In this document: piece by piece, positions 8,078 through 16,456 of the stretch
How the letters are laid out: the number at the start of each line of letters is the position of its first letter
Position numbering within the stretch: the stretch's first letter is position 1
Assembly (NCBI RefSeq): GCF_040656415.1
Contig: NZ_JBFAMC010000003.1
Span: forward strand, 124,001 to 188,000
DNA from: Rhodococcus_F sp040656415
GTDB lineage: Bacteria; Actinomycetota; Actinomycetes; Mycobacteriales; Mycobacteriaceae
DNA length: 64,000 nt
Direction: 5' to 3'
Position numbers and translations under genes: made by a program
The notes under the pieces: model-generated
Databases searched by the model: none
The model's input: the letters and a program-made list of their open reading frames with translations, nothing else
What the model was told of the DNA's origin: nothing

Positions 8078-8083
8078 ACCCTA
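8078..8083 (-). promoter_or_regulatory. candidate -10 element of paralogue D
   Basis: TAGGGT on the minus strand, ending 7 nt before the ATG, as at copies A and B. Confidence 0.4.
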
Positions 8084-8220
8084 ACCTCACTTAGTCGTCA
8101 TGGGGGACAATGGCGTACGGGATGTCCCGGCGCGGTCAGGAGTTTGGTGGGTGGCTACTTCTGGTCGGGATTGTCGAAGAAATGCTTGTTAGAGGCAACC
8201 CATTCACGCGGCGGCCACAC
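8080..8220. repeat. 141-bp direct repeat, copy 2 (gene D upstream region and gene E 3' end)
   Basis: Partner of 7231-7371, 140 of 141 positions identical as read by eye. Such high identity argues that the duplication or a gene-conversion event is recent, since the genes on either side are more diverged. Confidence 0.9.
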
Positions 8221-8514
8221 GCTGGGGGCCCTACCCGCGAGGTGATCGTTCTCTCTCAACAGTGCGGCTTGCTCGACGCTTTCCTCATACATTTCCGCCG
8301 CAAGATCGGCGGTGAACTCGAAGATCGGGAACGGGCGGTCACTGCCTGGATGGAGGGGCGCGACCCGGTTCCCGAAGGTAATCACCGAAGTCGGGCCGGG
8401 GTGCCCGTCAATGACCAGGATCCCCGGGTACAGCTCACACACCAGCCGCCGTCTGCTCGGGTCGCTTTGAGTAGTGATGTGGGTGGCCCGCACTTCCATC
8501 CGCTTCTCGCTCAT
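8155..8514 (-). CDS. array paralogue E (type 2), unknown small protein, first of the array
   Basis: 119 residues, close sister of copy C; first gene in the direction of transcription. It starts MSEKRMEVRATHITTQ and ends WPPREWVASNKHFFDNPDQK. The ribosome site AGGAGGAGAACTG precedes ATG 8514. The upstream 30 bp (containing CATAGGGTGGTCGCCGCC on the minus strand) are conserved in front of copy C, so both type 2 genes probably have their own promoter. Middle residues vary relative to C (HPGPTSVITFGNRVAPLHPG). The function is not recognised. Confidence 0.75.
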   Translation of the reverse strand: MSEKRMEVRATHITTQSDPSRRRLVCELYPGILVIDGHPGPTSVITFGNRVAPLHPGSDRPFPIFEFTADLAAEMYEESVEQAALLRENDHLAGRAPSVWPPREWVASNKHFFDNPDQK

Positions 8515-8643
8515 CAGTTCTCCTCCTGTTCGGCGGCGACCACCCTATGCGAAATGTCCCTTGCCTTCAGGAGTTCACGACCCCTACGACTGTTGATCGG
8601 GTTGACGAATCCGAGCATCTGGACGACCGAGAGATCGATATCC

Positions 8644-9594
8644 CTACCCTTCAGGCCGGTGCACGTCGCGCCAGTGGCGGGCGATCTCTATCCGTCTCGC
8701 CACCCATACCCGGTCGTGTGACTGCACGTGGTCGAGGAAGCGCTCGAGTGCTGCGATACGGCCCGGCCGGCCAACGATGCGGCAATGCAGCCCGACCGAG
8801 AGCATCTTGGGGGCACCGGAAACTCCCTCCGCGTAAAGGACGTCGAACGCATCGCGCACGTGCGTGAAGAACTGCTCCCCGCTCGGAAATCCAACCGGTG
8901 TCATGAACTTCATGTCGTTGGTGTCGAAGGCGTAGGGCACCACGAGATGGTCGACTTGTAGACCGCCGGACGTAGGCACCTTCACCCAGTATGGAAGATC
9001 GTCGGCGTAGGAATCGGAGTCGTATTCGAAGCCGCCGTGCTCGACGAGAAGCTCGCGGGTGCGCGGTGAATCGCGCCCCGTATACCACCCGAGTGGTGCG
9101 GCCCCGGTGAGTTCTCGCAGGATCTCCACCGCCTCGGCGATGTGTTCACGTTCCATGCTCTCGTCGGCGAGCTCGTATGACCTCCACCAGAGATGGTGGC
9201 AGGCGATCTCATGACCCAGTTCACGAAAGGCGCTGACGACCTCGGGGTTTCGCTGCAGTGCCTTGGCCACCGCAAAAACTGTCAGTGGCAGACCTCGTCG
9301 CTCGAAGACCCGGAGCACCCGCCACACTCCGGCGCGAGAGCCGTATTCGTAGATCGATTCGGTGCTCATGTGCCGAGTCGGAACCGCCTGCGTCCTGTGG
9401 AACTCGGACAGAAGCATCTCCGACGTCCCGTCACCGTGCAGCACGTTGCTCTCGGCACCCTCCTCGTAGTTGAGGACGAACTGGACAGCGATCTTCGCGC
9501 CGCCTGGCCACCGCGGGTCGGGCGGATGCGGCCCGTATCCAACTAGGTCACGTGGGTAGCTGGTGTCCGAGTTGGGGGTCATGATTCCAACCAT
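8644..9594 (-). CDS. polysaccharide deacetylase-family protein, PuuE/allantoinase-like
   Basis: A NodB-fold carbohydrate-esterase-4 type hydrolase of about 316 residues, the size of PuuE-type cofactor-independent allantoinases. It opens with YPRDLVGYGPHPPDPRWPGG and FVLNYEEGAE, hallmarks of that subfamily rather than of chitin or peptidoglycan deacetylases. ELGHEIACHHLWWRSY carries the metal-site-region histidines. No signal peptide is visible, consistent with a cytoplasmic amidohydrolase. ATG 9582 (MTPNSD) is an alternative start. No other purine genes adjoin it, so ureide hydrolysis is inferred from the family. Confidence 0.82.
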   Translation of the reverse strand: MVGIMTPNSDTSYPRDLVGYGPHPPDPRWPGGAKIAVQFVLNYEEGAESNVLHGDGTSEMLLSEFHRTQAVPTRHMSTESIYEYGSRAGVWRVLRVFERRGLPLTVFAVAKALQRNPEVVSAFRELGHEIACHHLWWRSYELADESMEREHIAEAVEILRELTGAAPLGWYTGRDSPRTRELLVEHGGFEYDSDSYADDLPYWVKVPTSGGLQVDHLVVPYAFDTNDMKFMTPVGFPSGEQFFTHVRDAFDVLYAEGVSGAPKMLSVGLHCRIVGRPGRIAALERFLDHVQSHDRVWVARRIEIARHWRDVHRPEG

Positions 9595-9705
9595 GCCGGG
9601 TCAACTGCCGTATGCGCCAACAAATCGGTCGCAGACGAGTTCTTCGAAGACGCTGACGAGGTCGGTGCCGGCCGAACGTCCGCAGACGCACGCCCCCAGC
9701 GCTTC

Positions 9706-10236
9706 TCAGAACCTCTTGATGCTGTGGATGTTACGGAAACCCGACAACGGGGTCAGACCCACCGGCGTTCCGGTTGCGTACGAGTTGAACACCTGTCCGA
9801 AGCCCGCGTAGATCCCGACATGTGACGCGTCGTTGAGCAGGATGACGTCGCCGGGAGCCAGCGCCCACAGCGGAATGTTTGCACCGACGTTGGCCTGATC
9901 CCAGGTGACACGCGGGAGGTCCACCCCTACCTGCCGGAATGCCCACTGCACCAGACCCGAGCAGTCCCACGCGTGAGGACCCGTCCCACCCCACAGGTAG
10001 GGCTTGCCGGTCTGTGTCGTCGCGACCGCGAGCGCGGCCAGGCCCGTCGGGCTGGGAATGGGTGTCGGGATGACGGAAGAACCCATGGACAGTGATCCGG
10101 TAATGCCACCACCACTACCTGAACTCCCGGACGGTGCCGCGTGGGCGGGAACTGCCACCAGGGCCGTCGCGCAGAGTGCGAGACCGCCGGTGACGACAGC
10201 ACGTTTAACGGGGCGGAGATAGTTGCGTTGGGACAC
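9706..10236 (-). CDS. secreted NlpC/P60 peptidoglycan endopeptidase
   Basis: Extracytoplasmic cysteine peptidase that cuts peptidoglycan stem peptides. GTG 10236 is the chosen start because a G-rich ribosome site (AAAGGGGGGA) precedes it. The protein then begins with a basic n-region (RPVKRAV), a hydrophobic core (VTGGLALCATALVAVPAHA) and a signal peptidase site at AHA/A. After a Gly/Ser/Pro linker, the NlpC/P60 domain shows the catalytic Cys in WDCSGLVQWAF and His in ASHVGIYAGFG. It is a single-domain, short form (~176 residues). The ~170 bp upstream hold no gene and I could not support a riboswitch there. Confidence 0.9.
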   Translation of the reverse strand: MSQRNYLRPVKRAVVTGGLALCATALVAVPAHAAPSGSSGSGGGITGSLSMGSSVIPTPIPSPTGLAALAVATTQTGKPYLWGGTGPHAWDCSGLVQWAFRQVGVDLPRVTWDQANVGANIPLWALAPGDVILLNDASHVGIYAGFGQVFNSYATGTPVGLTPLSGFRNIHSIKRF

Positions 10237-10405
10237 GGGGTCCCCCCTTTGTTCGCTACTGCTCGCGGAGAGAAGTGGAACCGCCCCGATCATCGGTAAC
10301 ACGTCTCGATGAGGTCACAAAGGATCGTACAAAGGGTTGCAGCATCGTGTCTGCGGATTGCTCAAATCCGCTTTAGCTGCGATAAGAAGGATTGCTTTCC
10401 GGTAA

Positions 10406-11266
10406 CTAGGCCATGGAGAGAACCACATCCGCCAGCGCAGGAGCGTTGTCTCGTTCGGGAACCGTGGCCGAGATCAACAGTCTGCCCTCGTCCTTCCAGA
10501 TTCGCGTGTGGAGCGTTTCGCCAGGAAACACCACGCCCGCGAACCTGGCCCGGAATCCGGCGACCGCGGACACGTCCGCATCGAGGACCTCGTCGACCGC
10601 CGCCTTGCACACCATTCCGTAGGTGCACAGGCCGTGCAGAATCGGTGCGGGAAAACCTGCGGCTGCTGCAAATTTCGGGTCGGAATGAAGTGGGTTTCGG
10701 TCGCCGCACATCCGGTACATCAGTGCCTGCTGGGGCAGCACGGGGGTCTCGACCTCGGCGTCAGCGGGACGGTCGGGCAACTCGATGGACTGCGATGGCC
10801 CGCGCTCACCACCGAAACCGCCTTCGCCGCGCGCGAAAATCGACGATCGACTCGTCCACAGCGGGGTGCCGTCGAGTTCGGTGGTGGTCGATTCCTGGAC
10901 GATCACGGCGGCCTTGCCCTTGTCCCACACGTCAGCGATACGCGTGGTGGTGCGGGCCTTGCCCTCGGGTGGGATGGGCCGGTGCACAGCCACTTCCTGG
11001 GTTCCGTGCACTACCTTGGCCAGGTCGATCTCCACGCCCGGAAACGACACGCGCGGCGCTTCGGTGGCATGGAAGTTCGCGGCTACGGTGGCGAAGGTGG
11101 GGAGAACCTGTGGCGTCCCGTCGGTGAGATACCGCAACTCGTTCTCGTCCAGGGGACGAGAACCGGCGCCGAGTGCCAGGTGATAGTGCTGCACGTCCGA
11201 GCTGGTCCAGGAAAACTCCTGGTTCGGTAGCTCGGCGCCGATGGCAATGTTCGGATCAATGGGCAT
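10406..11266 (-). CDS. MaoC-like double-hotdog enoyl-CoA hydratase, ChsH3/Rv3538-like
   Basis: R-specific enoyl-CoA hydratase of about 286 residues with two hotdog repeats. The C-terminal half carries the hydratase-2 motif CGDRNPLHSDPKFAAAAGF followed by PILHGLCTYG, with the catalytic Asp and His. It sits directly downstream of kstD, overlapping it by 11 bp, the same order as M. tuberculosis Rv3537-Rv3538, whose Rv3538 product is described as a steroid side-chain hydratase. Start ATG 11266 (MPIDPNIAIG) is preferred to the longer frame. A role in side-chain beta-oxidation is inferred from synteny. Confidence 0.87.
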   Translation of the reverse strand: MPIDPNIAIGAELPNQEFSWTSSDVQHYHLALGAGSRPLDENELRYLTDGTPQVLPTFATVAANFHATEAPRVSFPGVEIDLAKVVHGTQEVAVHRPIPPEGKARTTTRIADVWDKGKAAVIVQESTTTELDGTPLWTSRSSIFARGEGGFGGERGPSQSIELPDRPADAEVETPVLPQQALMYRMCGDRNPLHSDPKFAAAAGFPAPILHGLCTYGMVCKAAVDEVLDADVSAVAGFRARFAGVVFPGETLHTRIWKDEGRLLISATVPERDNAPALADVVLSMA

Positions 11267-12974
11267 TTGTCGTGTCTCCGGTGAGTGACGTGGGCGAATC
11301 GGAGTCGCTCGACTTCGCGAGGACGTCCAAAATCGCAAGGTAGCCGAATGTCATCGCGGGGCCAATCGTTGCGCCGGGACCGGCGTAGGTGTGCCCCATG
11401 ACCGGACCGCTGGCGTTGCCTACCGCATAGAGGTTCTCGATGGTGCTCCCGTCCTCGCGGAGCACGCGCGCATTGCTGTCGGTGCGGAGTCCGCCCTTCG
11501 TGCCGAGGTCGCCGGGGACCATCTTGACTGCGTAGAAGGGCGCCTTCTCGAGCGCACGTAGGCTCGGGTTCGGCTTGTTGCGGGGATCCCCGTAGTAGTG
11601 GTCGTAGCCGCTCTCACCTCGCCCGAAGTCCTCGTCTTTGCCCTTGCGCGCGAAGGAGTTGAAGCGCGAGACCGTCTCGGTGAGTGAGTCCACGGGCACA
11701 CCGATCTTCTCGGCCAGTTCGGCCACGCTTTTCGCCTCGACGATGATGCCGGCCTTCCGCCAGCGACGGGGGAACGGGGAGCGAGGGGTGATTCCGGCGA
11801 ACGCGTACCGGTCGCGGTATCGCTGGTCGATGATGAGCCAGCACGGAATGTTCTCACCCGGCCCGTCGCCCTGGCCGTGCTTGCCTCCGTACATGGCGTG
11901 TGTCGCCTCCACATACGGCGCGGATTCGTTGACGAAGCGCTTGCCGGATTGGTTGATCATGATGCAGCCCGGCAGACTCCGCTCGGAGAGCGCGAACCAA
12001 GGTCCGCCCGTGAGCGGGATGCACGGGCCCCACCAGGCGTCTTCCATCAGATCGAGTGCGGCACCTAGTTTCTGGCCCGCCCAGATGCCGTCACCGGTGT
12101 TGGCCTTGGCACCAACGGTCCATTCGGTGCCGATCGGTGCGCGCTGGTATTTCTTGCGAGCCTCATCGTTGTGCTCGAAGCCACCAGAGGCGACGATCAC
12201 CGCGCGGCGTGCGCGAATGACCTGTGGCCGGCCGTCGACTTCGGCCTCGACACCCTTGACCACGCCGTCCTCGACGTAGAGGTCGGTGAGTGGGGTTTCG
12301 AGCAGAATCGGTACGCGGGAGGCCTTCAGTCCCGCAAACAGTCCCGCGACGAGTGCCTGGCCCAGGACGAGCAAATGCTTGCCGGTCAGTTTCGCGCCGA
12401 GGAAACGGAGGCCGACCCGGGCCGCACGCAGTGGGCCGCGAGGGTGGCGCATGAGCAGGTTGAGCCAGCGGAAGTCGGCCTGGGTGACAACGAAGTTCGG
12501 TGGGGCCTTCACATAGGCGGGTTCGAGTTTGTCGAGGTCTTCGCCGAGTTTGCGGCCGTCGAACGGTGCCGGTTCGACCGACCGTCCTCCCAACCGTCCG
12601 CCGGGCGCCTCTGGATAGTAGTCGGAGTACTCGGGTACCCACTTCAGCTTCAGCGGGCTGTTCTTCAGCACGAATGACAGCATCTCGGGGCCGCGATCGA
12701 GGTAGGTGTCGATTCGGTCCTTGGGTACGACGTCGCCGATGATGCTGTGCAGATAGGTCCGCGCAGCCTCGGCGGTGTCATCGACTCCAGCCGCGACGAG
12801 GACCTCGTTGTTCGGGATCCATACACCACCACCGGAGCGGGCAGTGGAACCGCCGAAGTGCGCGGCCTTTTCAAGGATCACCACACTGAGTCCCTTGTGG
12901 GCTGCGGTGAGGGCTGCGGTCATCCCGCCGGCGCCACTGCCGACTACCACGATGTCGTATTCATGCTTGCTCAT
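11256..12974 (-). CDS. kstD: 3-ketosteroid delta1-dehydrogenase
   Basis: FAD enzyme that introduces the C1-C2 double bond into ring A of 3-ketosteroids; together with KshA it opens ring B. About 572 residues. The N-terminal FAD motif is DIVVVGSGAGGMTAALTAA, then EKAAHFGGSTARSGGGVWIP. The C-terminal FAD/substrate segment NASGPVMGHTYAGPGATIGP contains the Tyr and Gly equivalent to the catalytic pair of characterised KstD1. Start ATG 12974 (MSKHEYD) lies right behind a KstR box; the frame is open 51 codons further but those residues look non-coding. It is divergent from hsaE. Confidence 0.95.
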   Translation of the reverse strand: MSKHEYDIVVVGSGAGGMTAALTAAHKGLSVVILEKAAHFGGSTARSGGGVWIPNNEVLVAAGVDDTAEAARTYLHSIIGDVVPKDRIDTYLDRGPEMLSFVLKNSPLKLKWVPEYSDYYPEAPGGRLGGRSVEPAPFDGRKLGEDLDKLEPAYVKAPPNFVVTQADFRWLNLLMRHPRGPLRAARVGLRFLGAKLTGKHLLVLGQALVAGLFAGLKASRVPILLETPLTDLYVEDGVVKGVEAEVDGRPQVIRARRAVIVASGGFEHNDEARKKYQRAPIGTEWTVGAKANTGDGIWAGQKLGAALDLMEDAWWGPCIPLTGGPWFALSERSLPGCIMINQSGKRFVNESAPYVEATHAMYGGKHGQGDGPGENIPCWLIIDQRYRDRYAFAGITPRSPFPRRWRKAGIIVEAKSVAELAEKIGVPVDSLTETVSRFNSFARKGKDEDFGRGESGYDHYYGDPRNKPNPSLRALEKAPFYAVKMVPGDLGTKGGLRTDSNARVLREDGSTIENLYAVGNASGPVMGHTYAGPGATIGPAMTFGYLAILDVLAKSSDSDSPTSLTGDTTNAH

Positions 12975-12975
12975 G

Positions 12976-12989
12976 TAGAACACGTTATA
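12976..12989. promoter_or_regulatory. KstR operator at kstD
   Basis: TAGAACACGTTATA matches the published KstR consensus TnnAACnnGTTnnA at every fixed position. It begins 1 bp upstream of the kstD ATG, so the repressor would block initiation. The same 14-mer stands upstream of kshA. Confidence 0.85.
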
Positions 12990-13053
12990 GAATGATGACG
13001 TTGTCAGTCTATCGTTTCTGCCTGGAAGTATTACCGACACCGACAAACAAGAA

Positions 13054-13067
13054 CGAAACACGTTGCA
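13054..13067. promoter_or_regulatory. KstR-like operator at hsaE
   Basis: CGAAACACGTTGCA keeps the AACnnGTT core and the distal A; only the leading T is C. It lies 46 bp upstream of hsaE, on the other side of the divergent kstD/hsaE promoter region. Confidence 0.6.
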
Positions 13068-13112
13068 GTTGTTCCGACGGGCGTGTGCAACTTCAGGGAA
13101 GGTCCGTAAACC

Positions 13113-13898
13113 ATGCTCTCTGCGCAAATACGAACCGAGTTGGCGGATCGGCTCGACGCCGCAGAGCGCGGTCGCGCTCCAATCGGCCCACTAACCACTG
13201 TCCATCCTGACATCGACGTTGTCGATGCCTACGAAATCCAGTTGATCAACATTCGTCGCCGGGTGCAGGCCGGCGCGAAGATCGTCGGGCACAAGGTGGG
13301 CCTGTCTTCGCTCGCGATGCAGCAGATGATGGGTGTCGACGAACCCGATTACGGGCACCTGCTCGCCGACATGGAGGTGTTCGAGGATCAACCTGTGGAT
13401 ACTTCGCGGTTCTGCTATCCGCGCGTTGAGGTGGAGGTCGGGTTCGTTCTCGGCGCCGACCTTCCCGGAGCCGACTGCACCGAACAGGACGTCCTGGATG
13501 CGACCGTGGCATTCGCGCCGTCCATCGAGTTGATCGACAGTCGTATCACCGACTGGAAGATCGCCTTGCCGGACACGATCGCCGACAACGCTTCGTCCGC
13601 CGGCTTCGTGCTTGGCAAGAACCGGGTGCGACCGCAAGACATCGACATCAAGAACATCGATGCGGTCCTGACGCGAAACGGCGAGACCATCGCGGAGGGT
13701 CGTAGCGACGCCGTGCTCGGCAATCCCGTGACAGCTGTTGCGTGGCTTGCGCAAAAGGTCGAGGGTTTCGGTGTCAGATTGAAGGCGGGCGACATCGTGC
13801 TGCCCGGTTCGTGCACCCGCGCCATCGACGCTCGCCCGGGCGATCACTTCCGCGCCGACTTCCGTGGGCTCGGATCCGTAACCTTGCAGTTCAAGTAG
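13113..13898 (+). CDS. hsaE: 2-hydroxypenta-2,4-dienoate hydratase
   Basis: Hydrates 2-hydroxyhexa-2,4-dienoate, the small product of steroid ring A cleavage by HsaC and HsaD, to 4-hydroxy-2-oxohexanoate. 261 residues with the MhpD-type features GHKVGLSSLAMQQMMGVDEP and a metal-site region YPRVEVEVGFVLG, plus ELIDSRITDWK. GGGAAGG lies upstream of ATG 13113. It is first gene of hsaEGF, the order seen in M. tuberculosis Rv3536c-3534c, and is divergent from kstD. Confidence 0.95.
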   Translation: MLSAQIRTELADRLDAAERGRAPIGPLTTVHPDIDVVDAYEIQLINIRRRVQAGAKIVGHKVGLSSLAMQQMMGVDEPDYGHLLADMEVFEDQPVDTSRFCYPRVEVEVGFVLGADLPGADCTEQDVLDATVAFAPSIELIDSRITDWKIALPDTIADNASSAGFVLGKNRVRPQDIDIKNIDAVLTRNGETIAEGRSDAVLGNPVTAVAWLAQKVEGFGVRLKAGDIVLPGSCTRAIDARPGDHFRADFRGLGSVTLQFK

Positions 13899-13908
13899 GA
13901 GTTTGTTC

Positions 13909-14811
13909 ATGACCAAGGCAAGTGTCGCCATCGTCGGTTCGGGCAACATCAGCACGGACCTGCTCTACAAGCTTCAGCGGTCGCAGTGGCTCGAGCCTCG
14001 ATGGATGATCGGGATCGACCCCGAGAGTGAGGGTCTGGCCCGCGCTCGCAGCATGGGTCTCGAGACTTCCGCCGAGGGCATCGAGTGGCTGCTCGATCAA
14101 TCGGAGAAGCCCGATCTCCTCTTCGAAGCCACCTCGGCGTACGTGCACCGTGCGGGCGCACCGCTGTACGAGGCAGCGGGCATCCGGGCAGTCGATCTGA
14201 CACCCGCGGCCGTCGGGCCTGCCGTGGTCCCGCCCGCGAACCTGCATGAACATCTCGAAGCTCCCAACGTCAACATGATCACCTGCGGCGGTCAGGCCAC
14301 CATTCCGATCGTCTATGCCGTCTCACGAGTCGTCGACGTCGCCTACGCCGAGATCGTCGCCTCGGTGGCATCGGTATCCGCCGGGCCCGGTACCCGCGCG
14401 AACATCGACGAATTCACCAAGACCACCAGCCGTGGAATCGAGACCATCGGTGGCGCCCAGCGGGGCAAGGCGATCATCATCCTGAACCCCGCCGACCCGC
14501 CGATGATCATGCGCGACACGATCTTCTGTGCGATCCCGGAGGATGCCGACCGCGCCGCGATCACCGATTCCATCCATCGAGTGGTCGCCGACATCCAGGA
14601 GTACGTTCCCGGCTATCGGCTCTTGAACGAGCCACAGTTCGACGACCCGAGTGTGGTGTCGGGCGGACAGGCCACGGTCACGACGTTCGTCGAGGTCGAG
14701 GGTGCAGGCGACTTCCTGCCCCCGTATGCCGGAAACCTCGACATCATGACGGCGGCAGCAACCAAGGTGGGCGAGGAGATCGCCCAGAAACTCCTGAGTG
14801 TGGAGGCATGA
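13909..14811 (+). CDS. hsaG: acylating acetaldehyde/propionaldehyde dehydrogenase
   Basis: Converts the aldehyde released by HsaF (propanal in the steroid pathway) to the acyl-CoA using NAD and CoA. 300 residues. The Rossmann motif is VAIVGSGNISTDLLYKL; the catalytic Cys is in NMITCGGQATIP near residue 127. ATG 13909 is preferred because AGGAG at 13897-13901 is spaced 7 nt. It overlaps hsaF (ATGA), and the pair forms the known substrate-channelling dehydrogenase-aldolase complex. Confidence 0.95.
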   Translation: MTKASVAIVGSGNISTDLLYKLQRSQWLEPRWMIGIDPESEGLARARSMGLETSAEGIEWLLDQSEKPDLLFEATSAYVHRAGAPLYEAAGIRAVDLTPAAVGPAVVPPANLHEHLEAPNVNMITCGGQATIPIVYAVSRVVDVAYAEIVASVASVSAGPGTRANIDEFTKTTSRGIETIGGAQRGKAIIILNPADPPMIMRDTIFCAIPEDADRAAITDSIHRVVADIQEYVPGYRLLNEPQFDDPSVVSGGQATVTTFVEVEGAGDFLPPYAGNLDIMTAAATKVGEEIAQKLLSVEA

Positions 14812-15872
14812 GCACAATGGTCCACTTCGACGCAGGCTGGGACATCCGTGTCACCGACACGTCTCTGCGCGACGGTTCACACCACAAGCGTCACCAGTTC
14901 ACAGGTGAAGAGGTCCGCGCTATCGTCGGCGCGCTCGACGGCGCCGGGGTTCCGGTCATCGAGGTGACACATGGTGACGGCCTCGGCGGCTCGTCCTTCA
15001 ATTACGGCTTCTCGAAGGTTCCTGAGCAGGAATTGATCTCGATCGCTGTCGATACCGCGAAGAACGCGAAGATCGCGTTCCTGATGTTGCCGGGTCTGGG
15101 GGTCAAGGACGACATCATCGCAGCTCAGGAAAATGGAGCCTCGATCTGCCGTATCGCGACGCACTGCACCGAGGCGGACGTCGCTATCCAGCACTTCGGG
15201 CTGGCCCGCGATCGCGGTCTCGAGACCGTCGGATTCTTGATGATGGCGCACTCCATCTCACCTGAGAAGCTTGCCCAGCAGGCACGGATCATGGCCGATG
15301 CAGGCTGCCAGTGCGTGTATGTAGTGGACTCCGCCGGTGCGCTCGTCCTAGAGCAAGTGTCCGACCGCGTCGAGGCGCTCGTGCAAGAACTCGGCTCGGA
15401 TGCGCAGGTCGGTTTTCACGGGCACGAGAATCTCGGCCTCGGCGTGGCCAACTCGATCGCCGCGATCCGCGCGGGTGCCAAGCAGATCGACGGCAGCACA
15501 AGACGTTTCGGTGCCGGAGCAGGTAACGCACCGGTCGAGGCGCTGGTGGGGGTGTGCGACAAGATCGGCGTCAAGACCGGCATCGACTTCTTCGCGGCCG
15601 CCGACGCCGCCGAGGACATCGTGCGACCCGCCATGCCCGCCGAATGTCTGCTCGATCGCCAGGCGCTGATGATGGGCTACGCCGGCGTCTACTCGAGCTT
15701 CCTCAAGCATGCCGAGCGTCAGGCGCAGCGGTACGGCGTATCGTCTGCCGAGCTGCTGGTCCGTGCGGGAAAGCGCAAACTCGTCGGCGGCCAGGAGGAT
15801 CAGCTCATCGACATTGCCCTCGAGCTGCAGAAGGAGGCAAATTCGGCTGGGTCGACGGCGAGTGCTTCCTGA
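14808..15872 (+). CDS. hsaF: 4-hydroxy-2-oxovalerate aldolase
   Basis: Class II, Mn-dependent DRE-TIM aldolase that cleaves 4-hydroxy-2-oxohexanoate to pyruvate and propanal. The N-terminal active-site motif VTDTSLRDGSHHKRHQF supplies the catalytic Arg, metal Asp and His; GFHGHENLGLG holds the metal His pair. ATG 14808 gives an ATGA overlap with hsaG, but GGAGG at 14802-14806 is better spaced for ATG 14817 (MVHFDAGWD), so the true start may be there. It ends the hsaEGF unit. Confidence 0.95.
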   Translation: MSTMVHFDAGWDIRVTDTSLRDGSHHKRHQFTGEEVRAIVGALDGAGVPVIEVTHGDGLGGSSFNYGFSKVPEQELISIAVDTAKNAKIAFLMLPGLGVKDDIIAAQENGASICRIATHCTEADVAIQHFGLARDRGLETVGFLMMAHSISPEKLAQQARIMADAGCQCVYVVDSAGALVLEQVSDRVEALVQELGSDAQVGFHGHENLGLGVANSIAAIRAGAKQIDGSTRRFGAGAGNAPVEALVGVCDKIGVKTGIDFFAAADAAEDIVRPAMPAECLLDRQALMMGYAGVYSSFLKHAERQAQRYGVSSAELLVRAGKRKLVGGQEDQLIDIALELQKEANSAGSTASAS

Positions 15873-15901
15873 GCGGAGGAAGTCCGCCGGAACTCACATC
15901 G

Positions 15902-16279
15902 TCAGCCGGCTGTCTCCCACAATCCGACGACGTTGCCTTCGGAGTCGGTGAAATAGGCGGCAAACCCCATGTTCCCGACGGGTGTTCGCGGTGAAACGGT
16001 CTTTCCGCCGAGGGACTCGATCTTCGCCAGTGCTTCGTCGATGCTCTCGACGTCCACGGTGACCACGGGGGAGGTCACCTCACCGCGCTGCATCATGCCA
16101 CCGTTGATGAATCCTGGCTCGTCCGGCATTCCGCTCTCGCTGACGGGTCCGGTACTGACCATGGTGTAGTCCATTTGGGGGATTTCGGCGATGTTCCACC
16201 CGAACGCATCCCGATAGAACCCTCGGGCGCGGTCACCGTCGTCGAAAGGGATTTCGAAATGTACGATTCGGCCTGCCAT
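15902..16279 (-). CDS. VOC-family (glyoxalase-like) protein
   Basis: 125-residue single VOC subunit with two beta-alpha-beta repeats: IVHFEIPFDDGDRARGFYRD with FGWNIAEIP, and VDVESIDEALAKIESLGGKT with AYFTDSEGNVVGLWE. The terminal Glu and first His fit VOC metal-ligand positions. It is convergent with hsaF. The substrate is unknown; such proteins are often annotated as lactoylglutathione lyase without support. Confidence 0.85.
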   Translation of the reverse strand: MAGRIVHFEIPFDDGDRARGFYRDAFGWNIAEIPQMDYTMVSTGPVSESGMPDEPGFINGGMMQRGEVTSPVVTVDVESIDEALAKIESLGGKTVSPRTPVGNMGFAAYFTDSEGNVVGLWETAG

Positions 16280-16456
16280 GACACGCCTCCCGTTCGGCTG
16301 GTGCCGCCGGATCCGGCGACACGATCCAGCCTATGTCGCCGATTCTGCACGCGATACCCACGACACGCGCGCCCAATGTGACATCTCGTTTCCAGACCTG
16401 CGGTGAGGGATCATGGAAGCTGATTCGACAATCAGCAGTTCCAGGGACATGGCCCG

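Noticed and set aside
6431..8514. CRISPR array or satellite explanation for the 6.4-8.5 kb repeats
   Set aside because: The repeat units are ~400-850 bp and coding, with conserved proteins and start signals; no short regular repeat-spacer pattern exists.
10237..10405. c-di-AMP (ydaO-type) riboswitch upstream of the NlpC/P60 gene
   Set aside because: Such riboswitches often precede actinobacterial cell-wall hydrolase genes, but I could not find the conserved motifs in this 170-bp leader.
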